Below are positions 1 to 7,515 of a DNA stretch of 34,831 nucleotides, piece after piece (the stretch's first letter is position 1; each line of letters opens with the position of its first letter). The notes under the pieces were generated by a model, which was given only the letters and a program-made list of their open reading frames with translations, made no database searches and was not told the DNA's origin. Position numbers and translations under genes: made by a program. This stretch comes from an uncultured Hungatella sp. GTDB lineage: Bacteria > Bacillota > Clostridia > Lachnospirales > Lachnospiraceae. Location: positions 1-34,831 of the forward strand of contig CAJUJV010000017.1 of assembly GCA_910586845.1 (NCBI GenBank). The letters run 5' to 3'.

Positions 1-1
1 G

Positions 2-433
2 GTGATGAGGGATTTTTCTCAGATCGCCACGCCTCTTCTCATGGAAGACGTGTATTATATGCTGAGAAAGCAGAAGGCTCTGGTGCAGACGGGTAATTTT
101 AAGCCGGAACAGTTTTACCGTCTGGATGCCCAGATGCACGGTTTCTGGTTTGAGGCTACCAAGAAGATCTGGCTCTGGAAACTTCTGCAGGAACAGCAGC
201 TTCACTATACCAGATTCCGCATGCTTGACTTCGTGACAGAGACGGACTTTGACCGGATCATCCACGAACACGAGGAACTTATCGGTTTTCTGGAGAAAAA
301 AGATATTTCCGGCATGGAGCAGGCGCTGAAGGATCATCTGTACTTCAGCATGAAGCGGATGCGCCATCAGATCGATGTGGAGTACCGGGAATATTTTGAG
401 GAAGAAGACGAAGAAGGAAAGTTTGATATCTGA
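2..433 (+). CDS. GntR-family regulator, C-terminal FCD ligand-binding domain (5' truncated by window)
   Basis: The reading frame is open to the left edge, so the true start and the expected N-terminal winged-helix DNA-binding domain lie outside the window. What remains is an all-helical segment of 143 residues with the spaced histidines typical of the FCD effector domain: an MHGFW motif near residue 46, HEHEE near residue 88 and DHLYF near residue 111. In FCD proteins such Asp/His residues hold a metal ion or help bind a carboxylate effector. The very acidic C-terminus ends at a TGA. The target genes cannot be told from here. The assignment rests on helical pattern and His spacing only; a generic helical protein cannot be fully excluded. 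Confidence 0.7.
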   Translation: MMRDFSQIATPLLMEDVYYMLRKQKALVQTGNFKPEQFYRLDAQMHGFWFEATKKIWLWKLLQEQQLHYTRFRMLDFVTETDFDRIIHEHEELIGFLEKKDISGMEQALKDHLYFSMKRMRHQIDVEYREYFEEEDEEGKFDI

Positions 434-461
434 GCCTGGCATCAGATGAGAGCTGATTCAG

Positions 462-500
462 ACGGGAGGCGGCTGTGCCGGGAAGGGCAGTGCCTCCCGT
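462..500 (+). terminator. Hairpin after the GntR gene, weak terminator
   Basis: ACGGGAGGC at 462-470 is perfectly complementary to GCCTCCCGT at 492-500, giving a 9-bp G+C-rich stem. It is not followed by a clean T-tract, so it may only attenuate readthrough into the barnase gene. It lies between the GntR stop and the barnase ribosome binding site. Confidence 0.35.
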
Positions 501-554
501 GTTGGCATTTACCGGCAGACATGAGAAAACAGAGAAAAGGGAGGAGTGGTTCTG

Positions 555-1247
555 ATGGAGCAGAAAAGCGGTAGAGGCAACAGACAAAGGCGGCAGGGGA
601 GAACAGGAAGAAAATTTCCGGCATTCTTAAGCGCCCTGTGGCTGGTGATCGTATGCCTGGCAGGCTGCAGCGCGGCCCTGTCCGGAGACGATAACACCTT
701 TGCCCCTCAGACTTTTGTCATGGTGGAAGAGACCGGCGGAGCCGGGATTACCGAGGGGGAAGGACAGCAAGACGGGACACAGGATTCGGGCGGAAAGGAG
801 GAGAGCAGCGCGGCTGAGAGCTCCGGCAAAGAGGAGGAGAACGGCGCGGCTGAGAGCTTCGACGGAGAGGAAGAATCCGATGGGCCGGAGACCGGAACCG
901 TGGAGGAGTCCGGCAGCTACACATCGAAGGAAGAGGTAGGATTGTACCTTCATCTTTACGGCCATCTTCCCGACAATTATATTACGAAGAAAGAGGCAGA
1001 GAACCTGGGCTGGGACAGCCGGGCAGGAAATCTGTGGGAAGTGGCTCCGGGCATGAGCATCGGGGGCAGCCGGTTCGGAAATTATGAGGGGCTTCTGCCG
1101 GATAAAAAGGGCAGAAAATATTATGAGTGCGACATCGACTATGAAGGAGGATACCGGGGAGCCGGAAGGATCGTTTATTCCGATGACGGGCTGATCTATT
1201 ACACGGAAGACCATTATAAAACATTTGAGCAGCTGTACGGCCAATAA
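555..1247 (+). CDS. Barnase-family ribonuclease with lipoprotein signal (membrane-anchored)
   Basis: This is a guanyl-preferring ribonuclease of the barnase/N1 family. The C-terminal ~108 residues follow barnase closely (LPDNYITKKEAENLGW, then GLLPDKKGRKYYECDIDY). All key residues are visible: Glu191 (barnase E73), Arg201 (R83), Arg205 (R87), His220 (H102) and the Lys of NYITK. The N-terminus has basic residues, a hydrophobic stretch and a lipobox LAGC with Cys38, so the mature enzyme should be lipidated on the outer membrane face. Between anchor and enzyme lies a low-complexity Glu/Gly/Ser linker of about 75 residues. The ATG at 555 is chosen because GGGAGGAG at 539-546 is correctly spaced; a GTG at 546 overlaps that site. 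Barstar follows 17 bases downstream. Classical barnase is freely secreted, so the anchored form is unusual. Confidence 0.93.
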   Translation: MEQKSGRGNRQRRQGRTGRKFPAFLSALWLVIVCLAGCSAALSGDDNTFAPQTFVMVEETGGAGITEGEGQQDGTQDSGGKEESSAAESSGKEEENGAAESFDGEEESDGPETGTVEESGSYTSKEEVGLYLHLYGHLPDNYITKKEAENLGWDSRAGNLWEVAPGMSIGGSRFGNYEGLLPDKKGRKYYECDIDYEGGYRGAGRIVYSDDGLIYYTEDHYKTFEQLYGQ

Positions 1248-1264
1248 CAGGGGGAGGTACTGCC

Positions 1265-1579
1265 ATGAAAAAAGTACTGTTGGATCTGAACCCGGCCAGA
1301 ACCGTGGAACGGATCCATGAATATCTGAAATTTGAACTGGAGTTTTCCGATTATTACGGCGGTAACCTGGATGCACTCTATGATGAGCTGACTTCCGTCA
1401 CAGAAGATACCTGTGTGGGAGTTTTCTGTCCGCCTGACGACGGGAGCAGAGTGTCCGACTACCTGGGCCGGGTGAAGAAGGTAATGAAAGACGCAGAACG
1501 GGATAATCCCCGGCTGTGCATCATATTCGGAGACATGGAAGATAATTATGAAGACCAGAGAAGAGACGATTTCCTTTGA
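1265..1579 (+). CDS. Barstar-family ribonuclease inhibitor
   Basis: This 104-residue cytoplasmic protein is the immunity partner of the barnase-type RNase directly upstream. The signature DYYGGNLDALYDEL spans residues 29-42; Asp36 and Asp40 match barstar D35 and D39, which plug the barnase active site, and the paired Tyr residues before them are kept. Length is close to that of barstar. GGGGGAGG at about 1250-1257 precedes the ATG. The last 32 bases overlap the next gene, which suggests co-transcription and possibly translational coupling. The presence of an intact inhibitor implies that the nuclease is, or recently was, active. Confidence 0.93.
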   Translation: MKKVLLDLNPARTVERIHEYLKFELEFSDYYGGNLDALYDELTSVTEDTCVGVFCPPDDGSRVSDYLGRVKKVMKDAERDNPRLCIIFGDMEDNYEDQRRDDFL

Positions 1580-2102
1580 AGTGATCCGTTCCGGAAGAAA
1601 AACCATGGCACTCCAGATCAGAAGAGACGGCAGTGTTGTGGTAAGGTGTCCTTTGAGAGTCACTGACAGACAGGCGCAGGAATTTGTCAGGGATCATGAA
1701 ACATGGATCCGGCAGCACCGTGAGGAGGTTCTCAGAAGAAACCACGAACAGACAGTCTATACAGAGGAACAGGTGGAGCAGTACCGGCAGCATGCCAGAT
1801 GGCTGCTGGCCAGGAAGACCTGGGAGTGGGCCGGGAAGATGGAAGTCACTTACGGAAAGATCACCATCAGGGATCAGTCCACCAGATGGGGCAGCTGCAG
1901 CGCAAAAGGCAATCTGAACTACAACTGGAGGCTGGTACTTGTGCCGGAAGAACTTCTGGATTATGTGGTGGTCCATGAGCTGGCACACAGGAAAGAGATG
2001 AATCATTCTCCCAGGTTCTGGAAGCTTGTGGAGGAACAGCTGCCGGATTACAGAGAGAGAAGAAAACGGCTGAGGGACTATGAAAACGGGCAGAAAGGAT
2101 AA
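1548..2102 (+). CDS. YgjP-like (DUF45/M48-type) zinc metallopeptidase
   Basis: This 184-residue protein belongs to the YgjP/DUF45 group of gluzincin-like metallopeptidases. The zinc motif VVVHELAHRKEMNHSPRFW near residues 141-159 supplies the two His and the Glu of HExxH, with the downstream NHS..FW pattern of the family. The upstream STRWGSCSAKGNLNYNW motif (about residues 111-127) is also diagnostic. No signal peptide or membrane segment is visible, so it should be cytoplasmic. The ATG at 1548 lies inside the end of barstar, and recJ starts 9 bases after its stop. The substrate is unknown; its presence between a toxin-antitoxin-like pair and recJ may be only operon structure. Confidence 0.9.
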   Translation: MKTREETISFEVIRSGRKTMALQIRRDGSVVVRCPLRVTDRQAQEFVRDHETWIRQHREEVLRRNHEQTVYTEEQVEQYRQHARWLLARKTWEWAGKMEVTYGKITIRDQSTRWGSCSAKGNLNYNWRLVLVPEELLDYVVVHELAHRKEMNHSPRFWKLVEEQLPDYRERRKRLRDYENGQKG

Positions 2103-2111
2103 CAAAAGCAG

Positions 2112-3830
2112 ATGACGGCAAAGTGGATGGTTTATGCCAAAAGAGCGGATTTTAACAAGATTGCAGAGGAATTTCATATCAGCCCCGTGACAGCCAGGGT
2201 CATGAGAAACCGGGATGTGAACGGAGAAGAAGCCATCAGGAAATATCTGTACGGAACAAGAAAAGATCTGTATTCTCCTTATCTGTTAAAAGATGTGGAG
2301 AAGGCGGCCGATATTCTTATAGAGAAGATCCATGAAGGAAAACAGATCAGGATCGTGGGAGATTATGATATCGACGGCGTCTGCTCTACCTATCTCCTGT
2401 TTCAGGCGCTGAACCGGGTGGGAGCCGCGGCGGACTATGAGATTCCGGACCGGATAAAGGACGGGTACGGGATCAATGAACAGATTATCGAGGCGGCGGC
2501 AGCAGACGGTGTGGATACCATCCTCACCTGCGATAACGGGATTTCTGCCATAGACCAGATGAAGAGAGCCAGAGAACTGGGTCTGACAGTGATTATCACC
2601 GACCACCACGATATAGCGAGAGAGGATGGAAAGGATGTGCTGCCTCTGGCGGCAGCCATCGTCAATCCAAAACAGCAGGACTGTACTTATCCCTGGAAGG
2701 AGATCTGCGGCGCCGTGGTGGCATATAAACTGATTCAGGTTCTGTATGAGAAAACAGGGATCCCTCTCCGGGAGTGGGAAGAGATGATCGAGTTTGCCGC
2801 CATCGCCACAGTGGGGGATGTGATGTGTCTTCAGGATGAGAACCGGATCCTGGTGAGAGAAGGGCTGTGCCGCATACAGGAGAGCAAAAGTCTGGGACTG
2901 AAAAAACTGGTGGAGAAAAATAATCTGGATATCTCTCATCTGAGCGCCTTTCACATCGGATTCGTCATCGGGCCCTGTCTTAATGCGGGTGGAAGGCTTC
3001 AGACAGCCAAAATGGCTCTCAGACTCCTGCTGAGCAGAGATCCGGAGGAAGCAGACAGGCTGGCACAGGAATTAAAAGAGCTGAACGATCAGAGAAAAGA
3101 CATGACCAGCGAGGAGACCGAGCGGGCTGCAGCCCAGGCAGAGGCCAGATATGGTATGGATAAGGTGCTGGTGGTGTACCTTCCGGAATGTCATGAATCC
3201 CTGGCAGGGATCATCGCAGGACGTCTGAGGGAACGATACCACAAACCTTCCATCGTTCTGACCAGGGCAGCGGAGGGAGTGAAGGGGTCCGGACGTTCTA
3301 TTGAGGGCTACCATATGTTTGAGGCTCTTCTTAAGGTGAAAGAGCTTCTCATCAGGTTCGGAGGCCATCCCATGGCAGCAGGGCTTTCCCTGAAGGAAGA
3401 AAACGTGGAACGATTTCGGCGTGCTCTCAATGAACAGGCAGAACTGACAGAGGAGGATCTGACGCCGAAAATCTGGATCGATGTGGCCATGCCCATGGAA
3501 TATGTGTCAGAGTCCCTGATCCGGGAACTGGAGATGCTGGAGCCTTTTGGACAGGGCAACGAAAAACCCAAGTTTGCTCAGAAGTCTGTACATATAAAAA
3601 GCGCCAGGGTTCTGGGAAAAAACAGGAATGCGGTCAGGCTGTCCCTGGTGACGCCTTCCGGGACACCCATAGATGGGATTCTCTTTACAGAGGGAGATGC
3701 GTTTCTGGAAGAGATGGGGACCAGAAGAGATATGGATGTGATCTATTATCCGGGGATCAATGAATATAACGGAAACAGAACGATCCAGATGGTCATAAAA
3801 GAGTATCGGTTCTGCCAGCAGAACCATTAG
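2112..3830 (+). CDS. recJ: Single-stranded-DNA-specific 5'-3' exonuclease RecJ
   Basis: This DHH-family nuclease acts in recombination and mismatch/base-excision repair by degrading 5'-ended single-stranded DNA. Metal-binding motifs are in order: DYDIDG (84-89), TCDNG (139-143), ITDHHD (162-167) and the IVNPKQ motif, followed by the GACVAYK-like GAVVAYK. The DHHA1 half carries the GSGRS motif and GGHPMAAGLS, and the C-terminal nucleic-acid-binding part includes PFGQGNEKP. At 572 residues it matches the shorter Bacillota RecJ form. AAAGGA upstream of ATG 2112 is a plausible ribosome binding site. It is the last gene of the run starting at the barnase and ends 7 bases before a convergent gene. 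Confidence 0.95.
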   Translation: MTAKWMVYAKRADFNKIAEEFHISPVTARVMRNRDVNGEEAIRKYLYGTRKDLYSPYLLKDVEKAADILIEKIHEGKQIRIVGDYDIDGVCSTYLLFQALNRVGAAADYEIPDRIKDGYGINEQIIEAAAADGVDTILTCDNGISAIDQMKRARELGLTVIITDHHDIAREDGKDVLPLAAAIVNPKQQDCTYPWKEICGAVVAYKLIQVLYEKTGIPLREWEEMIEFAAIATVGDVMCLQDENRILVREGLCRIQESKSLGLKKLVEKNNLDISHLSAFHIGFVIGPCLNAGGRLQTAKMALRLLLSRDPEEADRLAQELKELNDQRKDMTSEETERAAAQAEARYGMDKVLVVYLPECHESLAGIIAGRLRERYHKPSIVLTRAAEGVKGSGRSIEGYHMFEALLKVKELLIRFGGHPMAAGLSLKEENVERFRRALNEQAELTEEDLTPKIWIDVAMPMEYVSESLIRELEMLEPFGQGNEKPKFAQKSVHIKSARVLGKNRNAVRLSLVTPSGTPIDGILFTEGDAFLEEMGTRRDMDVIYYPGINEYNGNRTIQMVIKEYRFCQQNH

Positions 3831-3837
3831 CAGCTGT

Positions 3838-4290
3838 CTACAGAAGCTCCTGTGCCCAGTCCAGTTTTTCAGGCACTCGTTCAGACAGATATTTCATCAG
3901 CCGGGAGTAATTTTCATCATAAGAACAGCAGGATGCCACATAGGAATCATCCCTGTAAAATTCCGCATAGATCACGCGTCTTTTTGTGGAGAAACCTGTG
4001 GTGATCCGGACAGAGGTGAGATGCTCATATCTTACCTTTGTCACCCTGCCCCACATACTGCAGAAAACCATTCCCCAGTCAAAAACAAAGATTCTCTGAT
4101 TTCGGCAGCGCAGGATAGTATATCCGGTCCATATACACAGAGGAAATCCGAAAAAAAGACAGGATATGGGCAGGCCTGCTCCGGGGTACAGACAGGCTCC
4201 GAGAAGCAGGGCCGCCATGGAGGCAGACATGATCTGGAAACCGGCGGTTGCTTTGTCAGGGCGGACGACAAGCCTGGGGTTCTGTTTCAT
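3838..4290 (-). CDS. Small two-helix membrane protein, PH-like C-terminal part, function unknown
   Basis: I do not recognise a named family. The 150-residue protein has two hydrophobic helices close together (about residues 17-34 and 39-58) separated by a short turn, then a soluble region with alternating short strands (RIFVFDWGMVF, VRYEHLTSVRIT, RVIYAEFY) and a final helix. That layout resembles bacterial PH-like membrane proteins of the DUF3093/YdbT style, but this is inference. It is convergent with recJ and diverges from glyA. The ATG has TTGAGGAGGAAAAGTT-type Shine-Dalgarno sequence upstream on the minus strand (about 4293-4303), which supports it as a real gene. Confidence 0.65.
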   Translation of the reverse strand: MKQNPRLVVRPDKATAGFQIMSASMAALLLGACLYPGAGLPISCLFFGFPLCIWTGYTILRCRNQRIFVFDWGMVFCSMWGRVTKVRYEHLTSVRITTGFSTKRRVIYAEFYRDDSYVASCCSYDENYSRLMKYLSERVPEKLDWAQELL

Positions 4291-4398
4291 AACTTTTCCT
4301 CCTCAATTATTTTCTCCCGTCTGCGACGTGTCACAGATATTATAGCATCCCCGGGGCCTTCTGTCCATGAGGGAGAAGGAGTCGGAATAAAAGCCATC

Positions 4399-4428
4399 TT
4401 GACATGAGACCGGAAAAGCAATTATAAT
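4399..4428 (+). promoter_or_regulatory. Sigma-A promoter of glyA
   Basis: A perfect -35 TTGACA at 4399-4404 and a perfect -10 TATAAT at 4423-4428 are separated by 18 bases. The start codon of glyA is 39 bases further on, leaving a short leader with no obvious riboswitch. Confidence 0.88.
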
Positions 4429-4467
4429 AGATTAACTTGATACAGATCAGGAAGGAGCAGACAAAAC

Positions 4468-5715
4468 ATGGTTAATGAAGTCATGGAATTTATCACCAGG
4501 TTTGATCCGGAGGTGGGTCAGGCCATTGAGTCAGAAGCAGCCAGACAGAGACGGAATCTGGAATTGATAGCCTCAGAAAATATTGTGTCCGAGGCGGTCA
4601 TGATGGCTATGGGCACGGTTCTGACTAATAAATATGCAGAAGGTTACTCAGGGAAAAGGTATTACGGCGGCTGCCAGTGTGTGGATGTGGTGGAGACACT
4701 GGCGATCGAGCGGGCGAAGAGGCTGTTCGGCTGTGATTATGCCAATGTACAGCCCCATTCCGGAGCCCAGGCCAATGTGGCGGTTTTTGTGGCCATGCTG
4801 AAGCCGGGAGATACGGTGATGGGCATGAACTTAGACCACGGCGGTCATCTGACTCACGGCAGCCCGGTAAATTTCTCCGGCCTGTACTTTAATATCGTGC
4901 CCTATGGGGTCAACGACGAAGGATATATCGACTATGACGAGCTGGAGAGGATCGCTCTGGAAGCCAGACCGAAGCTGATCGTGGCAGGAGCCAGCGCTTA
5001 TGCGAGAACCATCGACTTTAAGCGGTTCAGAGAAGTAGCGGACAAGGTGGGTGCATATCTGATGGTGGATATGGCTCATATCGCCGGACTGGTGGCGGCA
5101 GGCCTTCATCCCAGCCCCATTCCCTATGCAGACGTGGTGACTACCACCACCCATAAGACTTTAAGAGGCCCCAGAGGCGGCATGATCCTGGCCAACAAGG
5201 AGGCGGCAGAGAAGTTTAACTTTAACAAAGCCATCTTCCCGGGAACTCAGGGAGGTCCCTTAGAGCATGTGATCGCGGCCAAGGCCGTATGTTTCGGAGA
5301 AGCCCTGAAGCCGGAATTCAAAGAATATCAGAAGCAGGTGGTGAAAAACGCCGCGGCTCTGGCGGAGGCTCTGGAGAAGCAGGGATTTAAGATCCTCACA
5401 GGCGGCACGGACAACCATCTGATGCTGGTAGATCTGCGGGGCATGGATATCTCCGGCAAGGAGCTGCAGAACCGGTGCGACGAGGTGTACATTACTCTGA
5501 ATAAGAACACGGTGCCCAATGATCCCAGAAGCCCCTTTGTCACTTCCGGAGTGAGGATCGGAACGCCGGCCATTACCTCCAGAGGTCTGAAAGAAGGGGA
5601 TATGGAGAAGATCGCAGAGTGTATCTGGCTGGCTGCCACGGATTTTGAGAATAAGGCAGATTATATCAGAGGCGAGGTCACAAAGATCTGCGATGCATAT
5701 CCCATCTACAGCTGA
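4468..5715 (+). CDS. glyA: Serine hydroxymethyltransferase
   Basis: This PLP enzyme interconverts serine plus tetrahydrofolate with glycine plus 5,10-methylene-tetrahydrofolate, feeding one-carbon metabolism. The PLP-binding motif VVTTTTHKTLRGPRGG places the Schiff-base lysine at Lys230; Asp201 and His204 in DMAHIAG stack on and hold the cofactor. The N-terminal ELIASEN motif and the YAEGYSGKRYYGGC motif for folate/PLP dimer contacts are intact. At 415 residues it has the usual length. The GGAAGGAG at 4450-4457 supports the ATG. It has its own consensus promoter and terminator, so it is a single-gene unit. Confidence 0.97.
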   Translation: MVNEVMEFITRFDPEVGQAIESEAARQRRNLELIASENIVSEAVMMAMGTVLTNKYAEGYSGKRYYGGCQCVDVVETLAIERAKRLFGCDYANVQPHSGAQANVAVFVAMLKPGDTVMGMNLDHGGHLTHGSPVNFSGLYFNIVPYGVNDEGYIDYDELERIALEARPKLIVAGASAYARTIDFKRFREVADKVGAYLMVDMAHIAGLVAAGLHPSPIPYADVVTTTTHKTLRGPRGGMILANKEAAEKFNFNKAIFPGTQGGPLEHVIAAKAVCFGEALKPEFKEYQKQVVKNAAALAEALEKQGFKILTGGTDNHLMLVDLRGMDISGKELQNRCDEVYITLNKNTVPNDPRSPFVTSGVRIGTPAITSRGLKEGDMEKIAECIWLAATDFENKADYIRGEVTKICDAYPIYS

Positions 5716-5762
5716 TGAGGGGACATAGATAAAACGATAGGGTTACAGAAGATTGCAGACAT

Positions 5763-5812
5763 AAAAGAGCTGTCACAAAACGCCGGTGTTCCGGTGGGTG
5801 ACAGCTCTTTTT
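5763..5812 (+). terminator. Intrinsic terminator of glyA
   Basis: AAAAGAGCTGTCAC at 5763-5776 is fully complementary to GTGACAGCTCTTTT at 5798-5811, a 14-bp stem around a 21-base loop, ending in TTTTT. The A-run on the left arm means it can also work on the minus strand for the convergent gene at 5859. Confidence 0.93.
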
Positions 5813-5858
5813 CTATGTGCAGCCCCTCGAAAGGAGTATTATCGCCTGCCGGAGGGCC

Positions 5859-6401
5859 TCAGGGATTATTTTTCTCTTCTGCGGGCCGGAGCCGGGCCTG
5901 GGCTTCTGGCAGATCTCTGGATGTGTGGATCATGATCAAATGATTCTGCAGTAATTTCCCGCAGCTTTCGCAGCGTATTTTTTTAAATATCCGGGGAATC
6001 GGCTGAAGGTTATCAACAGCAGGATAAAAGACAGGATCATATTCTTCCACAGGCATAATAACAATCCCATGATAAATATGACCGCAGTTTCTGCATAGGC
6101 AGGAGCTGCGGATTTTAACAGGATAAAAGGTATCACTGTATTTACAACAGGCTACCGGCAGCCAAGAATAAAGCTGTTTTCTGTTCTTAAAATGGGCAAA
6201 AGCCAGAAAAAGATTAAAGTCATCAGATTTTACATCAGAAATATATCTGATACAGTTTATAACATCCTGTACAGAGATAAAAAGTGACGTCAGAAGTTCT
6301 GTATCGGCGATAATTTCATCATAGAATACAGGATTGGTAATATAAATTTCGGCACCGTTTATATGGCACATTTTTATGGAATATTTCTTTATACATTTCA
6401 T
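5859..6401 (-). CDS. Hypothetical protein with C-terminal zinc ribbon
   Basis: I do not recognise the family. The protein has a mostly hydrophilic N-terminal half and two Cys pairs, CRNCGH and CESCGK, about 50 residues apart, which together look like a four-cysteine zinc ribbon. The tail is basic and proline-rich. The start at 6401 (MKCIKKYS) is chosen because GGGAG sits 5 bases upstream; the frame is open to another ATG at 6446 that lacks a clear ribosome binding site and would give 195 residues. Base composition is lower in G+C than its surroundings (24 of 60 bases at 6121-6180). With the next gene it forms an A+T-richer pair between glyA and the dehydratase gene. Confidence 0.6.
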   Translation of the reverse strand: MKCIKKYSIKMCHINGAEIYITNPVFYDEIIADTELLTSLFISVQDVINCIRYISDVKSDDFNLFLAFAHFKNRKQLYSWLPVACCKYSDTFYPVKIRSSCLCRNCGHIYHGIVIMPVEEYDPVFYPAVDNLQPIPRIFKKIRCESCGKLLQNHLIMIHTSRDLPEAQARLRPAEEKNNP

Positions 6402-6492
6402 ATAATCTCCCGCCATACGCTGGCTCTGATATTTTGACCGATCCATAAGCCGTTTTTATATTAGGCGGAGCCTGTATTTGATCTCCGGCATA

Positions 6493-7317
6493 TCATACCG
6501 TCACCGCAGTTCTTTCCTTCTTCCATTCTCTGTGCCACTTTTTGACGATCTTCATATCCAGTTCCATAATTCCCGCTGTATCGTCGGGAGAAAATCCGTG
6601 CTGGAACATGTTGCATGCTGTCCGGCGGATATGGGCTTCTGTGGCGGTCCTGGCTTCCTTTTGGGCCTGAGCGCGTACCTTTTGGTCGAACTCATCCCGA
6701 ACCTCCTGTTCGACCTGAATCCTCAGTTTGGCCTTGGCTTCGGCTAATTCGGGTGCGAATAATATCTGTAATGACCTCATGTCTTCCTCCTTCTTGATTT
6801 TTTGTATCAGTTCTGGATTGGCCTTCATCAGCAGTTCCAGAACCGCTTCCCGATTGGCATCCGGACTTTCGTCTACTTCTTTTAACAATTGTTTTACATG
6901 AGTTCTGTCATGATCCGTGAAGGAATCTGTCAGCGCGTTAAGCCAGGGATAACTGCCTCCGTATCTGGGATGAGCAACAATCATGTATGTACGAAACAGC
7001 CCGGATCCTGCGGCTTCGTAGATTCCCGGAGAGATGGTTGTTATAACCATTTTACAACAGTTTTTCAGGTATTTCAACAGCTTTAAAGGACGCTTGGAGC
7101 AGACCAGGATATTGTATCTGGACAGAATGCCGCAGAGATTGTTTTCGTTACCAGAGGGAATATCAGACTGTTTTTTGATGATCACCAGATCTGCCTGAAG
7201 AGGCTTTTTTGAGAGATTATATTCTGAGAGAAAATCCATTTCGCCGGCCTGATCTTCCAGTTCTATCTGTATGGCGGCGCAGAATCCGGGATGCCATTGT
7301 AATTTTTCTTTTTTCAT
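6493..7317 (-). CDS. Rpn-like (PD-(D/E)XK transposase/nuclease family) protein with internal deletion of the nuclease core
   Basis: The N-terminus (LQWHPGFCAAIQIELED, then KKPLQADLVIIKK) and the C-terminus (charged coiled coil ELAEAKAKLRIQVEQEVRDE, then an HTH-like tail) match a protein type that is abundant in Lachnospiraceae and related to Rpn recombination-promoting nucleases. From memory of the family, after the ..HNILEYKSP motif there should be about 60 residues with the catalytic ExK. Here the sequence passes from SRYNIL (residues 66-71) straight to VCSKRPLKLLKYL, which normally lies after that segment. The reading frame is kept across the presumed junction near 7104. It may be a decayed or repurposed nuclease. 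ATG 7317 has AAAGGAAT just upstream on the minus strand. Confidence 0.65.
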   Translation of the reverse strand: MKKEKLQWHPGFCAAIQIELEDQAGEMDFLSEYNLSKKPLQADLVIIKKQSDIPSGNENNLCGILSRYNILVCSKRPLKLLKYLKNCCKMVITTISPGIYEAAGSGLFRTYMIVAHPRYGGSYPWLNALTDSFTDHDRTHVKQLLKEVDESPDANREAVLELLMKANPELIQKIKKEEDMRSLQILFAPELAEAKAKLRIQVEQEVRDEFDQKVRAQAQKEARTATEAHIRRTACNMFQHGFSPDDTAGIMELDMKIVKKWHREWKKERTAVTV

Positions 7318-7482
7318 TAAATTCCTTTCGTACAGATTATGTTTTAACCGTGAAAATCAGGCCGATCAGACCCCTATTAAAAAGATTGATCCGATAAAAT
7401 GAATGATAGATAAATGCTGTTTCTGATGACAGTATACCATTGCCAGGCAAGAGATTCAAGTACTTTATAAATTTAAAGAGAT

Positions 7483-7512
7483 CAAAAAACCGGCGGGGGC
7501 ATCCCGCCGGTT
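7483..7512 (-). terminator. Intrinsic terminator of the CoA-dehydratase activase/dehydratase gene
   Basis: Read on the minus strand, AACCGGCGGG (7512-7503) pairs with CCCGCCGGTT (7497-7488), a 10-bp G+C-rich stem with a 5-base loop, and runs straight into TTTTTT. It lies 4 bases after the stop codon at 7516. Confidence 0.93.
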
Positions 7513-7515
7513 CTT

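Noticed and set aside
627..1376. A 249-codon minus-strand frame across the barnase gene
   Set aside because: The opposite strand encodes a barnase with all catalytic residues; the antisense frame has no ribosome binding site or domain.
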